DNA of 58,815 nt. Origin: Treponema sp. (GTDB taxonomy: Bacteria; Spirochaetota; Spirochaetia; Treponematales; Breznakiellaceae). Position 1 is the first letter of the stretch. Each line of letters begins with the position of its first letter. Made by a program: the position numbers and the translations under genes. Shown one piece after another: positions 9,398-18,200 of this stretch. The stretch is taken from NCBI GenBank assembly GCA_031267685.1, contig JAIRYV010000015.1:1-58815 (forward strand), written 5' to 3'. A model generated the notes under the pieces. The model searched no databases, was not told the DNA's origin, and was given only the letters and a program-made list of their open reading frames with translations.

Positions 9398-9825
9398 TCC
9401 CCCGGTTCTTCTAGGGCTTCCTGTTCCACGTTCTCTGTAGGTTCCGTAACAGGTGGAACAGTCGATACCGGCAGTGTCTCAATCGTCTCCACGTCCGACG
9501 TCTCAACACTTGTTGAAGCGTCTTCTCTCCACCAGTCGCGGTTCACATCGGTTGAAAACTCTCGCGCCGCTGATTCAACCCCCGAAGCGCCGGGCGTCCG
9601 GTTCATAAGCGCGAGCCCCAAGCTCAACACCAGAAACAAGCCACCTAGGATCGAGGTCGCTCTGGTTAGCACATTCCCAGAACGAGACCCAAACGCGGAC
9701 GAGCTGCCGCTCGCAAAGACGCCGCCAAGCGTATCTCCCTCTTCGTCCTGTACCAGCACCAGAAGGATAAGTAAGATCGCCACGATTATAAAAATGACCA
9801 ATAATACTCCACTTAAAATACTCAT
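9394..9825 (-). CDS. secG: preprotein translocase subunit SecG
   Basis: The 143-residue product has the two membrane segments of SecG (residues 5-22 and 56-74), separated by the conserved DEEGDTLGGVFASGSSSAFG loop and followed by GNVLTRAT. It forms part of the SecYEG channel in the inner membrane. The C-terminal 65 residues are an acidic, Thr/Val/Glu-rich tail that is not part of the normal SecG fold and is probably disordered. A ribosome-binding site (AGGAG) precedes the start. It is the first gene of the minus-strand operon. Confidence 0.93.
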   Translation of the reverse strand: MSILSGVLLVIFIIVAILLILLVLVQDEEGDTLGGVFASGSSSAFGSRSGNVLTRATSILGGLFLVLSLGLALMNRTPGASGVESAAREFSTDVNRDWWREDASTSVETSDVETIETLPVSTVPPVTEPTENVEQEALEEPGE

Positions 9826-9860
9826 TCAATAACTCCTGCCATTTCAAACACTTCGTACCT

Positions 9861-9889
9861 ACTTTACCAGTTTAAAGAAACTTGTTCAA
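9861..9889 (-). promoter_or_regulatory. probable promoter of the secG - V-ATPase operon
   Basis: On the minus strand TTGAAC (9884-9889) and TAAAGT (9861-9866) are 17 bases apart, about 35 bases upstream of the secG start. The decayed IS605-type element ends a few bases further upstream. Confidence 0.6.
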
Positions 9890-9896
9890 GGGATTT

Positions 9897-10060
9897 GGAA
9901 GTTGACAAGCCTCTTTACCTAAAGGAGGTGGATTCTTGCTTCGACGATACACGCCAGTGCGTAGCTTGTTTCGCAAAACTCCCTCCAGGAGCTTTACAGT
10001 ACTTCCAACCCATACTCCGCCTTACGGTATCTCCACAAGCATCGGCAAGATTACCGTAGT
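9897..10060 (-). ncRNA. remnant omega (guide) RNA scaffold at IS605 right end
   Basis: On the minus strand the tnpB tail runs into CGAAGCAAGAATCC, then a hairpin (CCTCCTTTA / TAAAGAGG, 9909-9928) and GTCAAC. This order resembles the right end of IS605/IS1341 elements, where the omega RNA scaffold ends in a stem with a CTTTAG-type loop followed by TCAA. Bases beyond about 9900 would be the guide. Whether the RNA is still made is unknown. Confidence 0.45.
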
Positions 10061-10109
10061 TCCCGTGTGTCTCACAGTATAACACTGAGTATAGCGCCAG
10101 CCGCTTGTA
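9915..10109 (-). pseudogene. tnpB: 3' remnant of an IS605-family tnpB (OrfB)
   Basis: Reading the minus strand from an in-frame stop at 10110-10112 down to the stop at 9915-9917 gives about 64 residues. They contain NLADACGDTVRR and, near the end, VSSKQESTSF. A Cys-Gly-Asp-containing strand followed by a KQE tail just before the stop is characteristic of TnpB C termini. No start, no RuvC Asp/Glu context and no zinc-finger pairs remain upstream, so only the tail survives. The element inserted between ftsA and secG. Confidence 0.6.
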
Positions 10110-10111
10110 TT

Positions 10112-10704
10112 ATGCAAGCCCCAAGATAAACAATCATACAATTTTTGCGCCTTATATCCCCATGCCTAAAGCCTAAACGTACTCCCACAACTTCATGCAC
10201 GGCACTCCCTGTAAGCCAGCGGACCGTACAACGGGTTCCCTTCATCCGGCTCGAACGGTACCGAACAAGGCGCGTCCGGTTTGAGCCGTCTCCTAGCCCT
10301 AATTGAACGTATTACGATAAGCGACATGGTTTTCCCTATGGCACAAGCACTCTTCAGCACATAATAAAATCGCTCTATCTTCCATCATCGCATATACTAT
10401 CCCTTAGACAAGGGGACTTGTCAACGAGAGCGCCCACTATTTCTCTCAGGGAACCTCCGAACCAGATTCATCTCGCCCGGAACTCCAACAATCTCACTCT
10501 AAATAAGCATAGCCCCGAAAAAAAAAGGAAAGGTCTGAAAATTCCAGATTTATCTCGCTCTGAACCAAACTAATCCACTTTTGCCCCGAATTATGGGGGC
10601 TTTCGGGAAAATCCGACTAACCTGACACGGAAGTGTCCAGGCGAGAAGCGCCCCGCGGCCTGCCAGTTGAGGATCCCAGCAGAGTACGCCAGCTCTGCGG
10701 TAGC
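10112..10704. other. gene-poor gap upstream of the IS remnant
   Basis: No convincing coding frame is seen. The stretch 10190-10300 on the minus strand is GC-rich with several short self-complementary segments (for example GAGCCGG near 10245) and could be further mobile-element debris, possibly intron-like, but I cannot identify it. Two imperfect 60-base direct repeats lie at about 10455-10520 and 10535-10600 (each with CCAGATT.ATCTCGC followed about 45 bases later by GCCCCGAA). A hairpin GCAGAG/CTCTGC at 10680-10700, just past ftsA, may terminate the division cluster. ftsZ, which usually follows ftsA, is absent. Confidence 0.6.
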
Positions 10705-11985
10705 TTAAAAAAATTCGGTTTTAAGCCAGGTTATAAATTTCCTCAATAGCCCAGGCTTTTTTTCAGGCCGATTCCGCCCATCGCCAACAACGCGCTGTTG
10801 TTCCGGCAACATCCGGCGCTCCCGATCATCCCCTTCCAGTACCAGCCCGACCGCAGTGGCGTAAGTGGGGTTGCGATACTGGTCAACAACCCCGCCTGTC
10901 GCCACAGGCACTCCGACCCGTACCGGCAGTCTGAATATCTCGGTGGCAAGTTCCACCACGCCCTGAAGCTGAGACCCACCGCCAGTCAGGACTATGCCGC
11001 CACCCAGAGGCCGTGAGAGCGCCAGCTTATCCAACCGCTCATGCACCATCAGAAGAATTTCTTCCACACGGGATTGGATGATTGCCAGCAACTGGGACTT
11101 AGGTATGGACAGGGGCGGCCTGCCCCCAACCCCAGGCACTACGATCTCATCATCAGCGTCAAGCAAGCCTTCCCAGCAACAGCCTTCCTCAATCTTGATA
11201 CGTTCGGCTGTCTCAAACGAAATGTTCGTTACCTTAGAAATATCGCTGGTGATCATGCCCCCGCCAACCGGAACCGTGATATTCGAGTACGGCGTGCCGT
11301 CAACAAAGACCAGTACATCAGTGGTCCCGCCGCCCATGTCAATGAGTGCTACGCCCATCTCCTTCTCCTCATTGGTTAACACGGCACGGCTTGCCGCGAG
11401 AGACTGGAGAATAAAGTCATTAACATGAAAGTCAGCGCGATTCACGCACTTCATCAGGTTCTGAGCGCTGGTAACAGAGCAGGTGATGATGTGCACCTCA
11501 GCCTCAAGCCGCACACCAATCATACCCACTGGATCGCGGATTCCGCGCTGTTCATCGACAATGTAGCTTTGGGGAATCACCTGCAAGATATTCCGGTCCA
11601 TCGGGATTACAACAGCGCGCGCTGCTTCCAGTACACGGTCAATATCCTCCTGCTCTATATCACGGTCGCGTTCTCCCCGTTCTCGCTTTTTCTCGGTTAC
11701 AGCCACAACGCCACGGGAATTGATCCCGTCGATATGATTGCCGCCTATGCCTATCCAGCAATCGTGGACTTCCTGGCCGCTCATCATCTCCGCTGCCTCA
11801 ACAGCAACGAGTATCGAACGAATGGTGGCTTCAATATTGACAACAACACCCTTCCGCAAGCCAGTTGAGGCTGCAAGCCCCACACCGGTGATTTCGAGAA
11901 GACCATCGTTATTGCGCTCACCGATTACGACACAGACTTTCGTTGTGCCGATGTCGAGACCGACAACCAATCCATCATTAGCCAC
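10705..11985 (-). CDS. ftsA: cell division protein FtsA
   Basis: This 426-residue actin-like ATPase opens with VVGLDIGTTKVCVVIGE (phosphate-1 motif). It has VALIDMGGGTTDVLVF (phosphate-2) and GIVLTGGGSQLQG (adenosine motif), with the extra 1C domain between residues 85 and 165 that marks FtsA rather than MreB. The last 12 residues (LRKFITWLKTEFF) form the amphipathic helix that anchors FtsA to the membrane. It tethers FtsZ filaments in the divisome. It follows ftsQ after a 31-base gap. ftsZ, its usual downstream partner, is not found in the 850 bases beyond it. Confidence 0.97.
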   Translation of the reverse strand: MANDGLVVGLDIGTTKVCVVIGERNNDGLLEITGVGLAASTGLRKGVVVNIEATIRSILVAVEAAEMMSGQEVHDCWIGIGGNHIDGINSRGVVAVTEKKRERGERDRDIEQEDIDRVLEAARAVVIPMDRNILQVIPQSYIVDEQRGIRDPVGMIGVRLEAEVHIITCSVTSAQNLMKCVNRADFHVNDFILQSLAASRAVLTNEEKEMGVALIDMGGGTTDVLVFVDGTPYSNITVPVGGGMITSDISKVTNISFETAERIKIEEGCCWEGLLDADDEIVVPGVGGRPPLSIPKSQLLAIIQSRVEEILLMVHERLDKLALSRPLGGGIVLTGGGSQLQGVVELATEIFRLPVRVGVPVATGGVVDQYRNPTYATAVGLVLEGDDRERRMLPEQQRVVGDGRNRPEKKPGLLRKFITWLKTEFF

Positions 11986-12016
11986 TGGAAATCCTCCTCA
12001 ACAAAACACCTAAGCG

Positions 12017-12820
12017 TTATTTACCTATAGTATACGCCGCTGTACTGGTCCTGAAATCAAGCTCTTTAATGTCATACCGTTTTATGCGGCATACATCAAG
12101 GAGCAGAAGCGCGTAACGGAGCGTATCCGCATTCAGCCCCGCTCCCAAACGGACTCGTATCTGACTGTGTACAGGATAAAGGATTAGGTCATAAGCGTCA
12201 AAGGCTTTCCAGTTCACCTCAATCTCTGAGAAAGCAGTTAGAAGTTCCGGCGTCCCTGTCCGAACCGTCTCAAGATCAGCAAAAAGCCCGTTGAGCGTCG
12301 CGGAAAGCTGCATACCCAGATACGGCGTCTCATTCAACACCCCAGACAGGATGGGCATGGACAAGGTCGCTTCCTCAAGCCCTTCGCTCCCAATCATAAA
12401 CACCGTACCTTGCCGATCAAAAAAAACCGGCGTTACCTCATTACCAATTGAGGCAAGGCTCAACGCCGCTAACCTCCGTCCTACAAGGATGATACTCAGA
12501 GAATCAGGAAAGTGTTTTACCACCCGCACTGATTCCACAATAGCCAGGCTTTTCAAGCGTCGCTCCACAGTATGGGCGTTCACCGACAGGTATGACGAAT
12601 TCTTATTAATGCCAGCGCGGGCAAGCACAAAACGTGAGTCAAGCTCTGGTATGCCCGTTATCTCAATCTTTGATAACGGAAGGCTGGGATTCACGAGCAG
12701 CACAAGGGCAAGCTCGCCGACAAGAACCGCTCCAGCCACGATCAGTACCCACTTGAGTATCTTTTCCGCGCTCAGGGGGGCAATCGAGACGCGGGAAGCA
12801 ACCTCATCAAAGACGCGCAT
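12017..12820 (-). CDS. ftsQ: cell division protein FtsQ (POTRA domain)
   Basis: I choose the internal ATG at 12820 (MRVFDEVASRVS), giving 267 residues; the longer frame to 12868 would overlap ftsW by 62 bases. A short cytoplasmic tail is followed by one membrane helix (WVLIVAGAVLVGELALVLLV) and a POTRA domain starting at LSKIEITGIPELDSR, then the FtsQ/DivIB beta domain with FPDSLSIILVGRRLAAL. It would connect early and late divisome proteins in the periplasm. Position between ftsW and ftsA supports the assignment. Confidence 0.88.
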   Translation of the reverse strand: MRVFDEVASRVSIAPLSAEKILKWVLIVAGAVLVGELALVLLVNPSLPLSKIEITGIPELDSRFVLARAGINKNSSYLSVNAHTVERRLKSLAIVESVRVVKHFPDSLSIILVGRRLAALSLASIGNEVTPVFFDRQGTVFMIGSEGLEEATLSMPILSGVLNETPYLGMQLSATLNGLFADLETVRTGTPELLTAFSEIEVNWKAFDAYDLILYPVHSQIRVRLGAGLNADTLRYALLLLDVCRIKRYDIKELDFRTSTAAYTIGK

Positions 12821-14042
12821 TCTGTACCTCTTCCTGTGCATCCCACGCATTGTGTACGCTATGCGCACTCTGCGACTCCCGTTTTCGCTCGAATTTAACT
12901 TCCTCAGAACTGAGGAACTCGTCCTTTTCCGCTGTTCGGGAAATGTTTACCAAGAGTCCCGCTGATATAAACGTGGTGATCAATGATGAGCCGCCAGCGG
13001 AAAAGAGCGGTAACGGAACGCCGGTCGCTGGAATCGAACCAGAAACAACCGCAATGTTACAGAGCGCCTGCGATACGATCATGGTAACAATGCTGAAACC
13101 CAGCAACTGACGGTACATATCCGGCGCCTTGAGCGCCACGCGATAGCCACGCCACGCAAAGAACGCGAACATGGCATAGAACAGTATGACGCCCACAAAG
13201 CCGGTTTCCTCAGAAAACGACGCAAAGATAAAGTCCGCCTGCACCTCTGGCACCGAAGCCAGCTTCCGCAGCCCCTGACCTATGCCCTTTCCCCAAAGCC
13301 CACCTGAAGCTATGGTCATAATCGAGGCGCGTACTTGATAACCCGCACCATGCGGGTCCCAACCATCGTTAAGGTAACTGAAGATACGAATAAAACGATG
13401 CTCTTTAGTCAGCACCAGTAATATGGCGATAGGGAGCATCACGACAAAGGCGCTTATAAAGTAGCGAATCTTCACGCCAGCAAGGAAAAACACAACCAGC
13501 ACATTCGCCATGATAAAGGTGGCAGTGAAAAAGTTATTCTGAAGAATGATCAGTACCACAAAGAGCAGACTCACAAGAAACGGCGGCAGTATTGCCTTGG
13601 ACAAAGAATCGATCTGAGACTGTTTCTTGTCAAAGATATACGCAAGATAGACGGGTAAGACTAGCTTCACCAGCTCCGACGGCTGAAACGTCTCCCCTCC
13701 AATGCGAAACCAGCGCGCTGCACCATTTTTCACCACCCCAACGCCCGGCACAAAGGGCAGGACACATAGCACCAGCGAAAATAACACAAAAAACGCGGGT
13801 AGGTTTCCGCTCCGTATCCAATCAAGGCTAACGTGGGAAGCCAGCAGGAACAAAACCAGACCCAGCGCGAGGAACATAAGTTGGCGGATTATCAGGTAGA
13901 GGCCGTCTTCCAGAAAATTCTGCGCATACATATATGAAGATGAGTAGAGTGTTACCAGTCCCATGCCAGTAAGGAGAAAAAAGCTCACAATGAGAAGGTG
14001 GTCTGGATAGAGTTTGCGTCCTTTTTTTTCAACCGTAACCAT
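12807..14042 (-). CDS. ftsW: peptidoglycan glycosyltransferase FtsW (SEDS family)
   Basis: The 411-residue protein has about ten membrane helices and SEDS motifs, including GAARWFRIGGETFQPSEL near residue 105 and the late GVPLPLFSAGGSSLI. FtsW polymerises lipid II into glycan strands at the division site together with a class B penicillin-binding protein. Adjacency to mraY and ftsQ favours FtsW over RodA. No ftsI gene is in this cluster. The C-terminal 50 residues are charged and cytoplasmic and overlap the ftsQ start by about 14 bases. Confidence 0.93.
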   Translation of the reverse strand: MVTVEKKGRKLYPDHLLIVSFFLLTGMGLVTLYSSSYMYAQNFLEDGLYLIIRQLMFLALGLVLFLLASHVSLDWIRSGNLPAFFVLFSLVLCVLPFVPGVGVVKNGAARWFRIGGETFQPSELVKLVLPVYLAYIFDKKQSQIDSLSKAILPPFLVSLLFVVLIILQNNFFTATFIMANVLVVFFLAGVKIRYFISAFVVMLPIAILLVLTKEHRFIRIFSYLNDGWDPHGAGYQVRASIMTIASGGLWGKGIGQGLRKLASVPEVQADFIFASFSEETGFVGVILFYAMFAFFAWRGYRVALKAPDMYRQLLGFSIVTMIVSQALCNIAVVSGSIPATGVPLPLFSAGGSSLITTFISAGLLVNISRTAEKDEFLSSEEVKFERKRESQSAHSVHNAWDAQEEVQNARL

Positions 14043-14051
14043 AGAACTCCC

Positions 14052-15131
14052 TTACTGAATTTTTAGCGTTGAAAGGGCAATTATAGCGAATAAGCCGCCA
14101 AGTATCCAGAAGCGTATAACCACTTTAGTTTCCGCCCAGCCGATCAACTCAAAATGGTGATGAATCGGAGTCATCTTAAACACCCGCTTCTTCCGTAGTT
14201 TGAACGAGGCAACCTGTATGATCACTGACGTGATTTCCAGCACGAAGACCCCGCCCAGGATCAGCAGGAGGATTTCCTTCTTTATAATAAGCGAGATTAT
14301 AGCGATGACACCGCCCATTGGCAGGGAGCCTACATCGCCCATGAACACCTCAGCTGGATGCGCGTTGAACCACAAAAAGCCAATACACGCGCCCACTACC
14401 GCAAGACAAAACACCATAAGCTCCCCGCCACCCACAATGTAGGGAACGCCGAGGTACTCCGAATAGTCGGCACGACCAGTAATGTAGGTCAGAAACGCCA
14501 GACCCGCGAATACGATGAGCAGCAAACCAACAGCAAGGCCGTCAAGCCCGTCGCTGAAGTTCACTGCATTGGACTCACCCATGATGAGCAGTATGCCAAA
14601 GGGTATCCATAGAACGCCGAGATCAAACACGGGTTTCTTGAGGAAGGGTATATAGAGTACCGTTGTTTCTTCGTCACCAGTAAAATAGAGGTAAAGAACT
14701 ACAAACAGGGCTATAACGAATTGACCCAGAAGCTTGCCCCAAGCCGGCAAGCCGTCCGTGTTATGCATGGTTACTTTAAGGAAGTCGTCGAGGAAGCCAA
14801 TGACACCAAGCGCAACAAAAGCGACGAGGATCAGCCACACGCGGTCGTTAGAAAAGTCCTGCCAGAGGAGCATTGACAGCACTACAGCCACAATGATCAT
14901 CGCACCGCCCATAGTCGGAGTGCCAGTCTTCTTGAGATGAGTCTGAGGGCCGTCTGTTCGCACAACCTGACCTACTTTCAAGCGATGAAGCCATTCGATG
15001 ATATGGGGACCAAAGATGAAACAGATGAGCAGCGTTGTTAAGGCTGCGTAAGCACCCCGAAACGAGAGGTATTGGAATACATTTAAAGCAGTCCATAGCT
15101 TTTTTAATGGATAAATAAACTCAAGAAACAT
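14052..15131 (-). CDS. mraY: phospho-N-acetylmuramoyl-pentapeptide-transferase MraY
   Basis: Starting at the ATG at 15131 (MFLEFIYPL) gives 359 residues, the usual length; the frame extends further into murF and is trimmed. The nucleotide-sugar transferase motifs are present: the early KKTGTPTMGG, the Asp pair in VIGFLDDFLKV, NFSDGLDGLAVG, and MTPIHHHFELIGW in the last cytoplasmic loop. It makes lipid I from UDP-MurNAc-pentapeptide on the inner face of the membrane. It overlaps murF by 11 bases. Confidence 0.96.
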   Translation of the reverse strand: MFLEFIYPLKKLWTALNVFQYLSFRGAYAALTTLLICFIFGPHIIEWLHRLKVGQVVRTDGPQTHLKKTGTPTMGGAMIIVAVVLSMLLWQDFSNDRVWLILVAFVALGVIGFLDDFLKVTMHNTDGLPAWGKLLGQFVIALFVVLYLYFTGDEETTVLYIPFLKKPVFDLGVLWIPFGILLIMGESNAVNFSDGLDGLAVGLLLIVFAGLAFLTYITGRADYSEYLGVPYIVGGGELMVFCLAVVGACIGFLWFNAHPAEVFMGDVGSLPMGGVIAIISLIIKKEILLLILGGVFVLEITSVIIQVASFKLRKKRVFKMTPIHHHFELIGWAETKVVIRFWILGGLFAIIALSTLKIQ

Positions 15132-16593
15132 ATTGGTTAAAGCACTCCTCTTTTGTTGTGCTGTGTTTGCATACTGCACTATCCCTGTGCTGTAATACGG
15201 ACATCAGCCGCTCCAGGGCGCAACCCCGTGAGCCTTTCAGCAAGACCACGTCGCCCTCTCGCACGGTTTGCGCCAGCGCGTCGGTTAAAGTATTTATATC
15301 ATCGGTATGAACAAAAGAAACCTTGCGGTTTGCGCTGGAAAGCGCCTCTGCCGTAAGCTCAGTCTCTTTACCAAACAAAAAGACTTCATCAGCGCGTGAT
15401 TCCGCGACTATGCTTCCCAGCCGCTGGTGAGCGCCGGCTGAATCATCGCCCAGTTCCAGCATGGAACCAAGCACATAGACGCGGCGGCCCTGCCACTCAA
15501 GACTGTCGCAGAACTGTATGGCAGCAGCCATTGACTCCGGGTTGGCGTTGTAGCAGTCCCGAATCACGGTTATTGGCCCGCGCAGAACCTCGCTCCGGCC
15601 AAAAAGCGGCTTGAATGACTCAATGCCTTGACGTATCGAAGCAGCTGAAACCGAAATCTGTTGCGCTATAGCTGCCGCAGCCAGCACATTCTTCACGTTA
15701 TGCCTCCCCGGTAGGCTGAAACGCACTGTTTGCCCGTCCCACTCAATCTCGCTTCCCTCAAGACCGCAGTCGCGTATCTGACCCAGCTCCGGGAAACACT
15801 CCTCGTCAAAGAATCTCACGTTACCCTTGACATTTTCCGCTAGAAACGCCGCATACTCATCGTCGGCAGGGAGCAACGCAATTTCATTGCCAGTGAACTC
15901 CGCGAAGATAGCCTTTTTCTCACGGGCGATCTGCGCCTGTGATCCCAGCATACCGATATGGGCTGTCCCGATGTTCGTAATAAGGGCGATGTGCGGCTGT
16001 AAGACATGCGCAAGCTCGGCAATTTCGCCCTGCCGGTTCATCCCCATCTCAAAAATCCCGGCTTTATGCCAAGCCCGTACCTTGAAAACCGAGAGCGGCA
16101 GTCCGGTCTCTGAATTGAGATTGCCCTCATTCATCACTACCGGCTTTTCCGCGCTGATCATGGCGCCTGCAAGCTCTTTAGTCGTTGTTTTCCCGGACGA
16201 GCCGGTGATTCCTATCCTGATAAACGATGGAAACAGTGCAAGATAAGCGCGGGCAGCTTCCTGCAAACCACGCAAGGTGTCATCAACCACAAACAGCGCT
16301 CGCTGAAAGCGCCGTGCTGTATCCACAAACTCTGGCACTGCGCCCCGATTCACCAATGCTGCACTCGCGCCCTTTGCAAACGCAGACGCCACATAGCGAT
16401 GACCGTCAGAGTATGTACCCTGAAGCGCCACAAACAACGCGCCAGCCTCCACGTTCCTTGAATCAATGCTTACCGACGAAAAGCCCGCTGCGTCGTTTCC
16501 ATAAAATGAGATAAGCTCGACGCCCGGCATAGCTAAACTTAATGCGCTTGCCAACTGATTGATACCCATGAGTATTAATGGGGAATCCGCCAT
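15121..16593 (-). CDS. murF: UDP-N-acetylmuramoyl-tripeptide--D-alanyl-D-alanine ligase MurF
   Basis: I place the start at the ATG at 16593 because AGGGAGG lies at the right distance upstream; six codons further up is a less likely ATG. The 490-residue ligase has the Mur ATP loop GITGSSGKTTTKE, the central-domain MNEGNLNSETGLP segment and the C-terminal DCYNANPESM. It adds D-Ala-D-Ala to the UDP-MurNAc-tripeptide in the cytoplasm. MurF, MraY and FtsW follow each other in pathway order. Confidence 0.96.
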   Translation of the reverse strand: MADSPLILMGINQLASALSLAMPGVELISFYGNDAAGFSSVSIDSRNVEAGALFVALQGTYSDGHRYVASAFAKGASAALVNRGAVPEFVDTARRFQRALFVVDDTLRGLQEAARAYLALFPSFIRIGITGSSGKTTTKELAGAMISAEKPVVMNEGNLNSETGLPLSVFKVRAWHKAGIFEMGMNRQGEIAELAHVLQPHIALITNIGTAHIGMLGSQAQIAREKKAIFAEFTGNEIALLPADDEYAAFLAENVKGNVRFFDEECFPELGQIRDCGLEGSEIEWDGQTVRFSLPGRHNVKNVLAAAAIAQQISVSAASIRQGIESFKPLFGRSEVLRGPITVIRDCYNANPESMAAAIQFCDSLEWQGRRVYVLGSMLELGDDSAGAHQRLGSIVAESRADEVFLFGKETELTAEALSSANRKVSFVHTDDINTLTDALAQTVREGDVVLLKGSRGCALERLMSVLQHRDSAVCKHSTTKEECFNQYVS

Positions 16594-16597
16594 TGCT

Positions 16598-16891
16598 CTA
16601 CCTCCCTTCAATTCGTACCTGCATAACCTGTTCTGGCTGTATTTTCTTCAAGCCTAACACCCTAACCGCATAGTCCTCAATGCGTTCAGGCCCGGAGAGC
16701 GACGTGATAAGCGCGATCAGCGACTTGTTGCCTTCAACCCAGATTTCCTGAGTGGCTTCAAGTTGCGCTATCTCCCGCTCAAGAGTCGCGTAGCGGAATG
16801 ACTGCCACGCGACAACGCCAAGTAGAAGGGGAATAGAAAGGGCAATGGCATACAGAATTATTACTCGCCGCTTCACGGTTCGTATCCTCAC
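16598..16891 (-). CDS. ftsL: FtsL-like divisome protein
   Basis: The 97-residue protein has a short basic N terminus (RIRTVKRRV), one membrane helix (VIILYAIALSIPLLLGVVAW) and a coiled-coil stretch (LEREIAQLEATQEIWVEGNK) ending in a segment with YAVRVLGLKKIQPEQV, similar to the membrane-distal end of FtsL/DivIC. It overlaps rsmH by 4 bases. Sequence conservation in FtsL is poor, so the assignment rests on architecture and on the position right after rsmH. Confidence 0.8.
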   Translation of the reverse strand: MRIRTVKRRVIILYAIALSIPLLLGVVAWQSFRYATLEREIAQLEATQEIWVEGNKSLIALITSLSGPERIEDYAVRVLGLKKIQPEQVMQVRIEGR

Positions 16892-17850
16892 GTTTGATTA
16901 AAAATTTTCTCGATCACCCGCAACCTGGCGCTTCTTGACGGCGGATTCTGTTTTATTTCGTCCGCTTCAGCCACAAGTCCTTTTCGGGTGAGGAGTTCCA
17001 TAATCCTATGCCCCTTATCTCTATCTATCGGCGTGGAAGGAGAAGAAATGCAATCTTTGCTTTTTCCCCTAAAGAAATTCTTCACAATCCGGTCTTCCAG
17101 CGAATGAAAGCTGATAACTCCCATACGTCCGCCCACAGCAAGGGCGCATAACGCTGCTTCCAGCAGCACGGGAAGCCGTTCAAGGTCCCCGTTTACCGCG
17201 ATTCGCAGCGCCTGAAAGGTTTTAGTAGCTGGGTGTCGCCCGCGTTCCGACGGCGAATACTTCGCTTTTGATGGAACTGCTCTTGCCACAATATCCGCCA
17301 GAGCCGCTGAACTGCTGATAGTTGCCCGCGCCCGTGCCTCCACAATAGCACGAGCAATGCGCCGTGAATAGCGTTCCTCAGCGTTGTAATACAGCACATC
17401 CGCCAGTTCCCGCTCAGACAGCGCGGCAATGAGCTTCGCTGCTGAACGTCCGTTACGGTCAAGTCGCATATCAAGCGCTTCATCATGCAGAAAACTAAAA
17501 CCCCGCCCGCTCTTTTCATAATGGTAAAGACTTATCCCCAGATCAATAAGTATAGTGTCAGGCTGCCCCCCCTGTTTAGGGAGTTCCGCGAAGAAATCCT
17601 GAGACCAGCCCGTATAAAACGAAACCCGACTGCCAAATTCCCTGAGCCGTTCCTTAGCCACAGCCTGAATCTCCGGGTCTGCGTCAACACCGATCACGCG
17701 CAGCTCAGGGAACTGCGACAGAAATGCAAAACTGTGTCCGCCCTCTCCGACTGTGGCATCCACCATGAGTTCCCCAGCGCCCTGTGGCGCACGCGGGGCA
17801 AGCAGACGCAGGGTTTCCCGCAACAATACTGGTGTATGGCTAATTTCCAT
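16888..17850 (-). CDS. rsmH: 16S rRNA (cytosine1402-N4)-methyltransferase RsmH
   Basis: The 320-residue enzyme has the MraW family signatures: HTPVLLRETLRLL at the N terminus, DATVGEGGHSFAFL (SAM-binding), DLGISLYHYEKSGRGFSF, and the C-terminal VISFHSLEDRIVKNFF. It methylates C1402 of 16S rRNA. It is the first gene of the division cluster. The upstream region is divergent with an outer-membrane protein gene and contains the dyad repeat array. Confidence 0.96.
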   Translation of the reverse strand: MEISHTPVLLRETLRLLAPRAPQGAGELMVDATVGEGGHSFAFLSQFPELRVIGVDADPEIQAVAKERLREFGSRVSFYTGWSQDFFAELPKQGGQPDTILIDLGISLYHYEKSGRGFSFLHDEALDMRLDRNGRSAAKLIAALSERELADVLYYNAEERYSRRIARAIVEARARATISSSAALADIVARAVPSKAKYSPSERGRHPATKTFQALRIAVNGDLERLPVLLEAALCALAVGGRMGVISFHSLEDRIVKNFFRGKSKDCISSPSTPIDRDKGHRIMELLTRKGLVAEADEIKQNPPSRSARLRVIEKIFNQT

Positions 17851-17951
17851 TGCTTATTTTTACGCAGGAAAAAATGTGCGTCAAGGGTAAGATTCAGCAT
17901 GAGGCTGTCAACAGTGCCCGGCTCCAAGAGCCAGCTGCCATGAACACTGTC

Positions 17952-18200
17952 GACGTTAATAACGTCTTCAGAGGGCCTCGTAACCTCTTCGTCGACGTTA
18001 ATAACGTCTTCGAGGGACCTTCAAAACGTCCTCATCGACGTTAGTAACGTCTTCAGGGGACGTTATTAACCTCTTCGTCGACGTTAGTAACGTCTTCGAG
18101 GGACCTTCAAAACGTCCTCGTCGACGTTATTAACGTCTTCAGGGGACCTCGTAACCTCTTCGTCGACGTTAATGAGGTTTCAAGAGACGTTATTAACATC
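17952..18200. repeat. array of eight 15-bp dyads with 21/43-bp phasing
   Basis: The palindrome GACGTTAATAACGTC or a close variant starts at 17952, 17994, 18037, 18059, 18080, 18123, 18165 and 18186. Steps are 42, 43, 22, 21, 43, 42 and 21 bases, that is one or two units of about 21 bases. The linkers are repeats too (TTCGAGGGACCTTCAAAACG and a CTCGTAACCTCTTC form). The array occupies part of the 790-base divergent region between rsmH and the outer-membrane protein gene and has no coding frame of note. Confidence 0.9.

Noticed and set aside
10190-10300. Group II intron domain V
   Set aside because: A GAGCCGG...CGGTCC pairing is visible on the minus strand but the stem is broken, the catalytic bulge pattern is not convincing and no reverse-transcriptase remnant is present.
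12820-12868. Longer start for ftsQ
   Set aside because: It would overlap ftsW by 62 bases and adds a Met/Arg-rich stretch with no family match.
17952-18200. CRISPR array
   Set aside because: The repeats are 15 bp and the linkers between them are themselves repeated, with 21- or 43-base steps. There are no unique spacers of 30-40 bases, so this is not an array that could serve the csf module.
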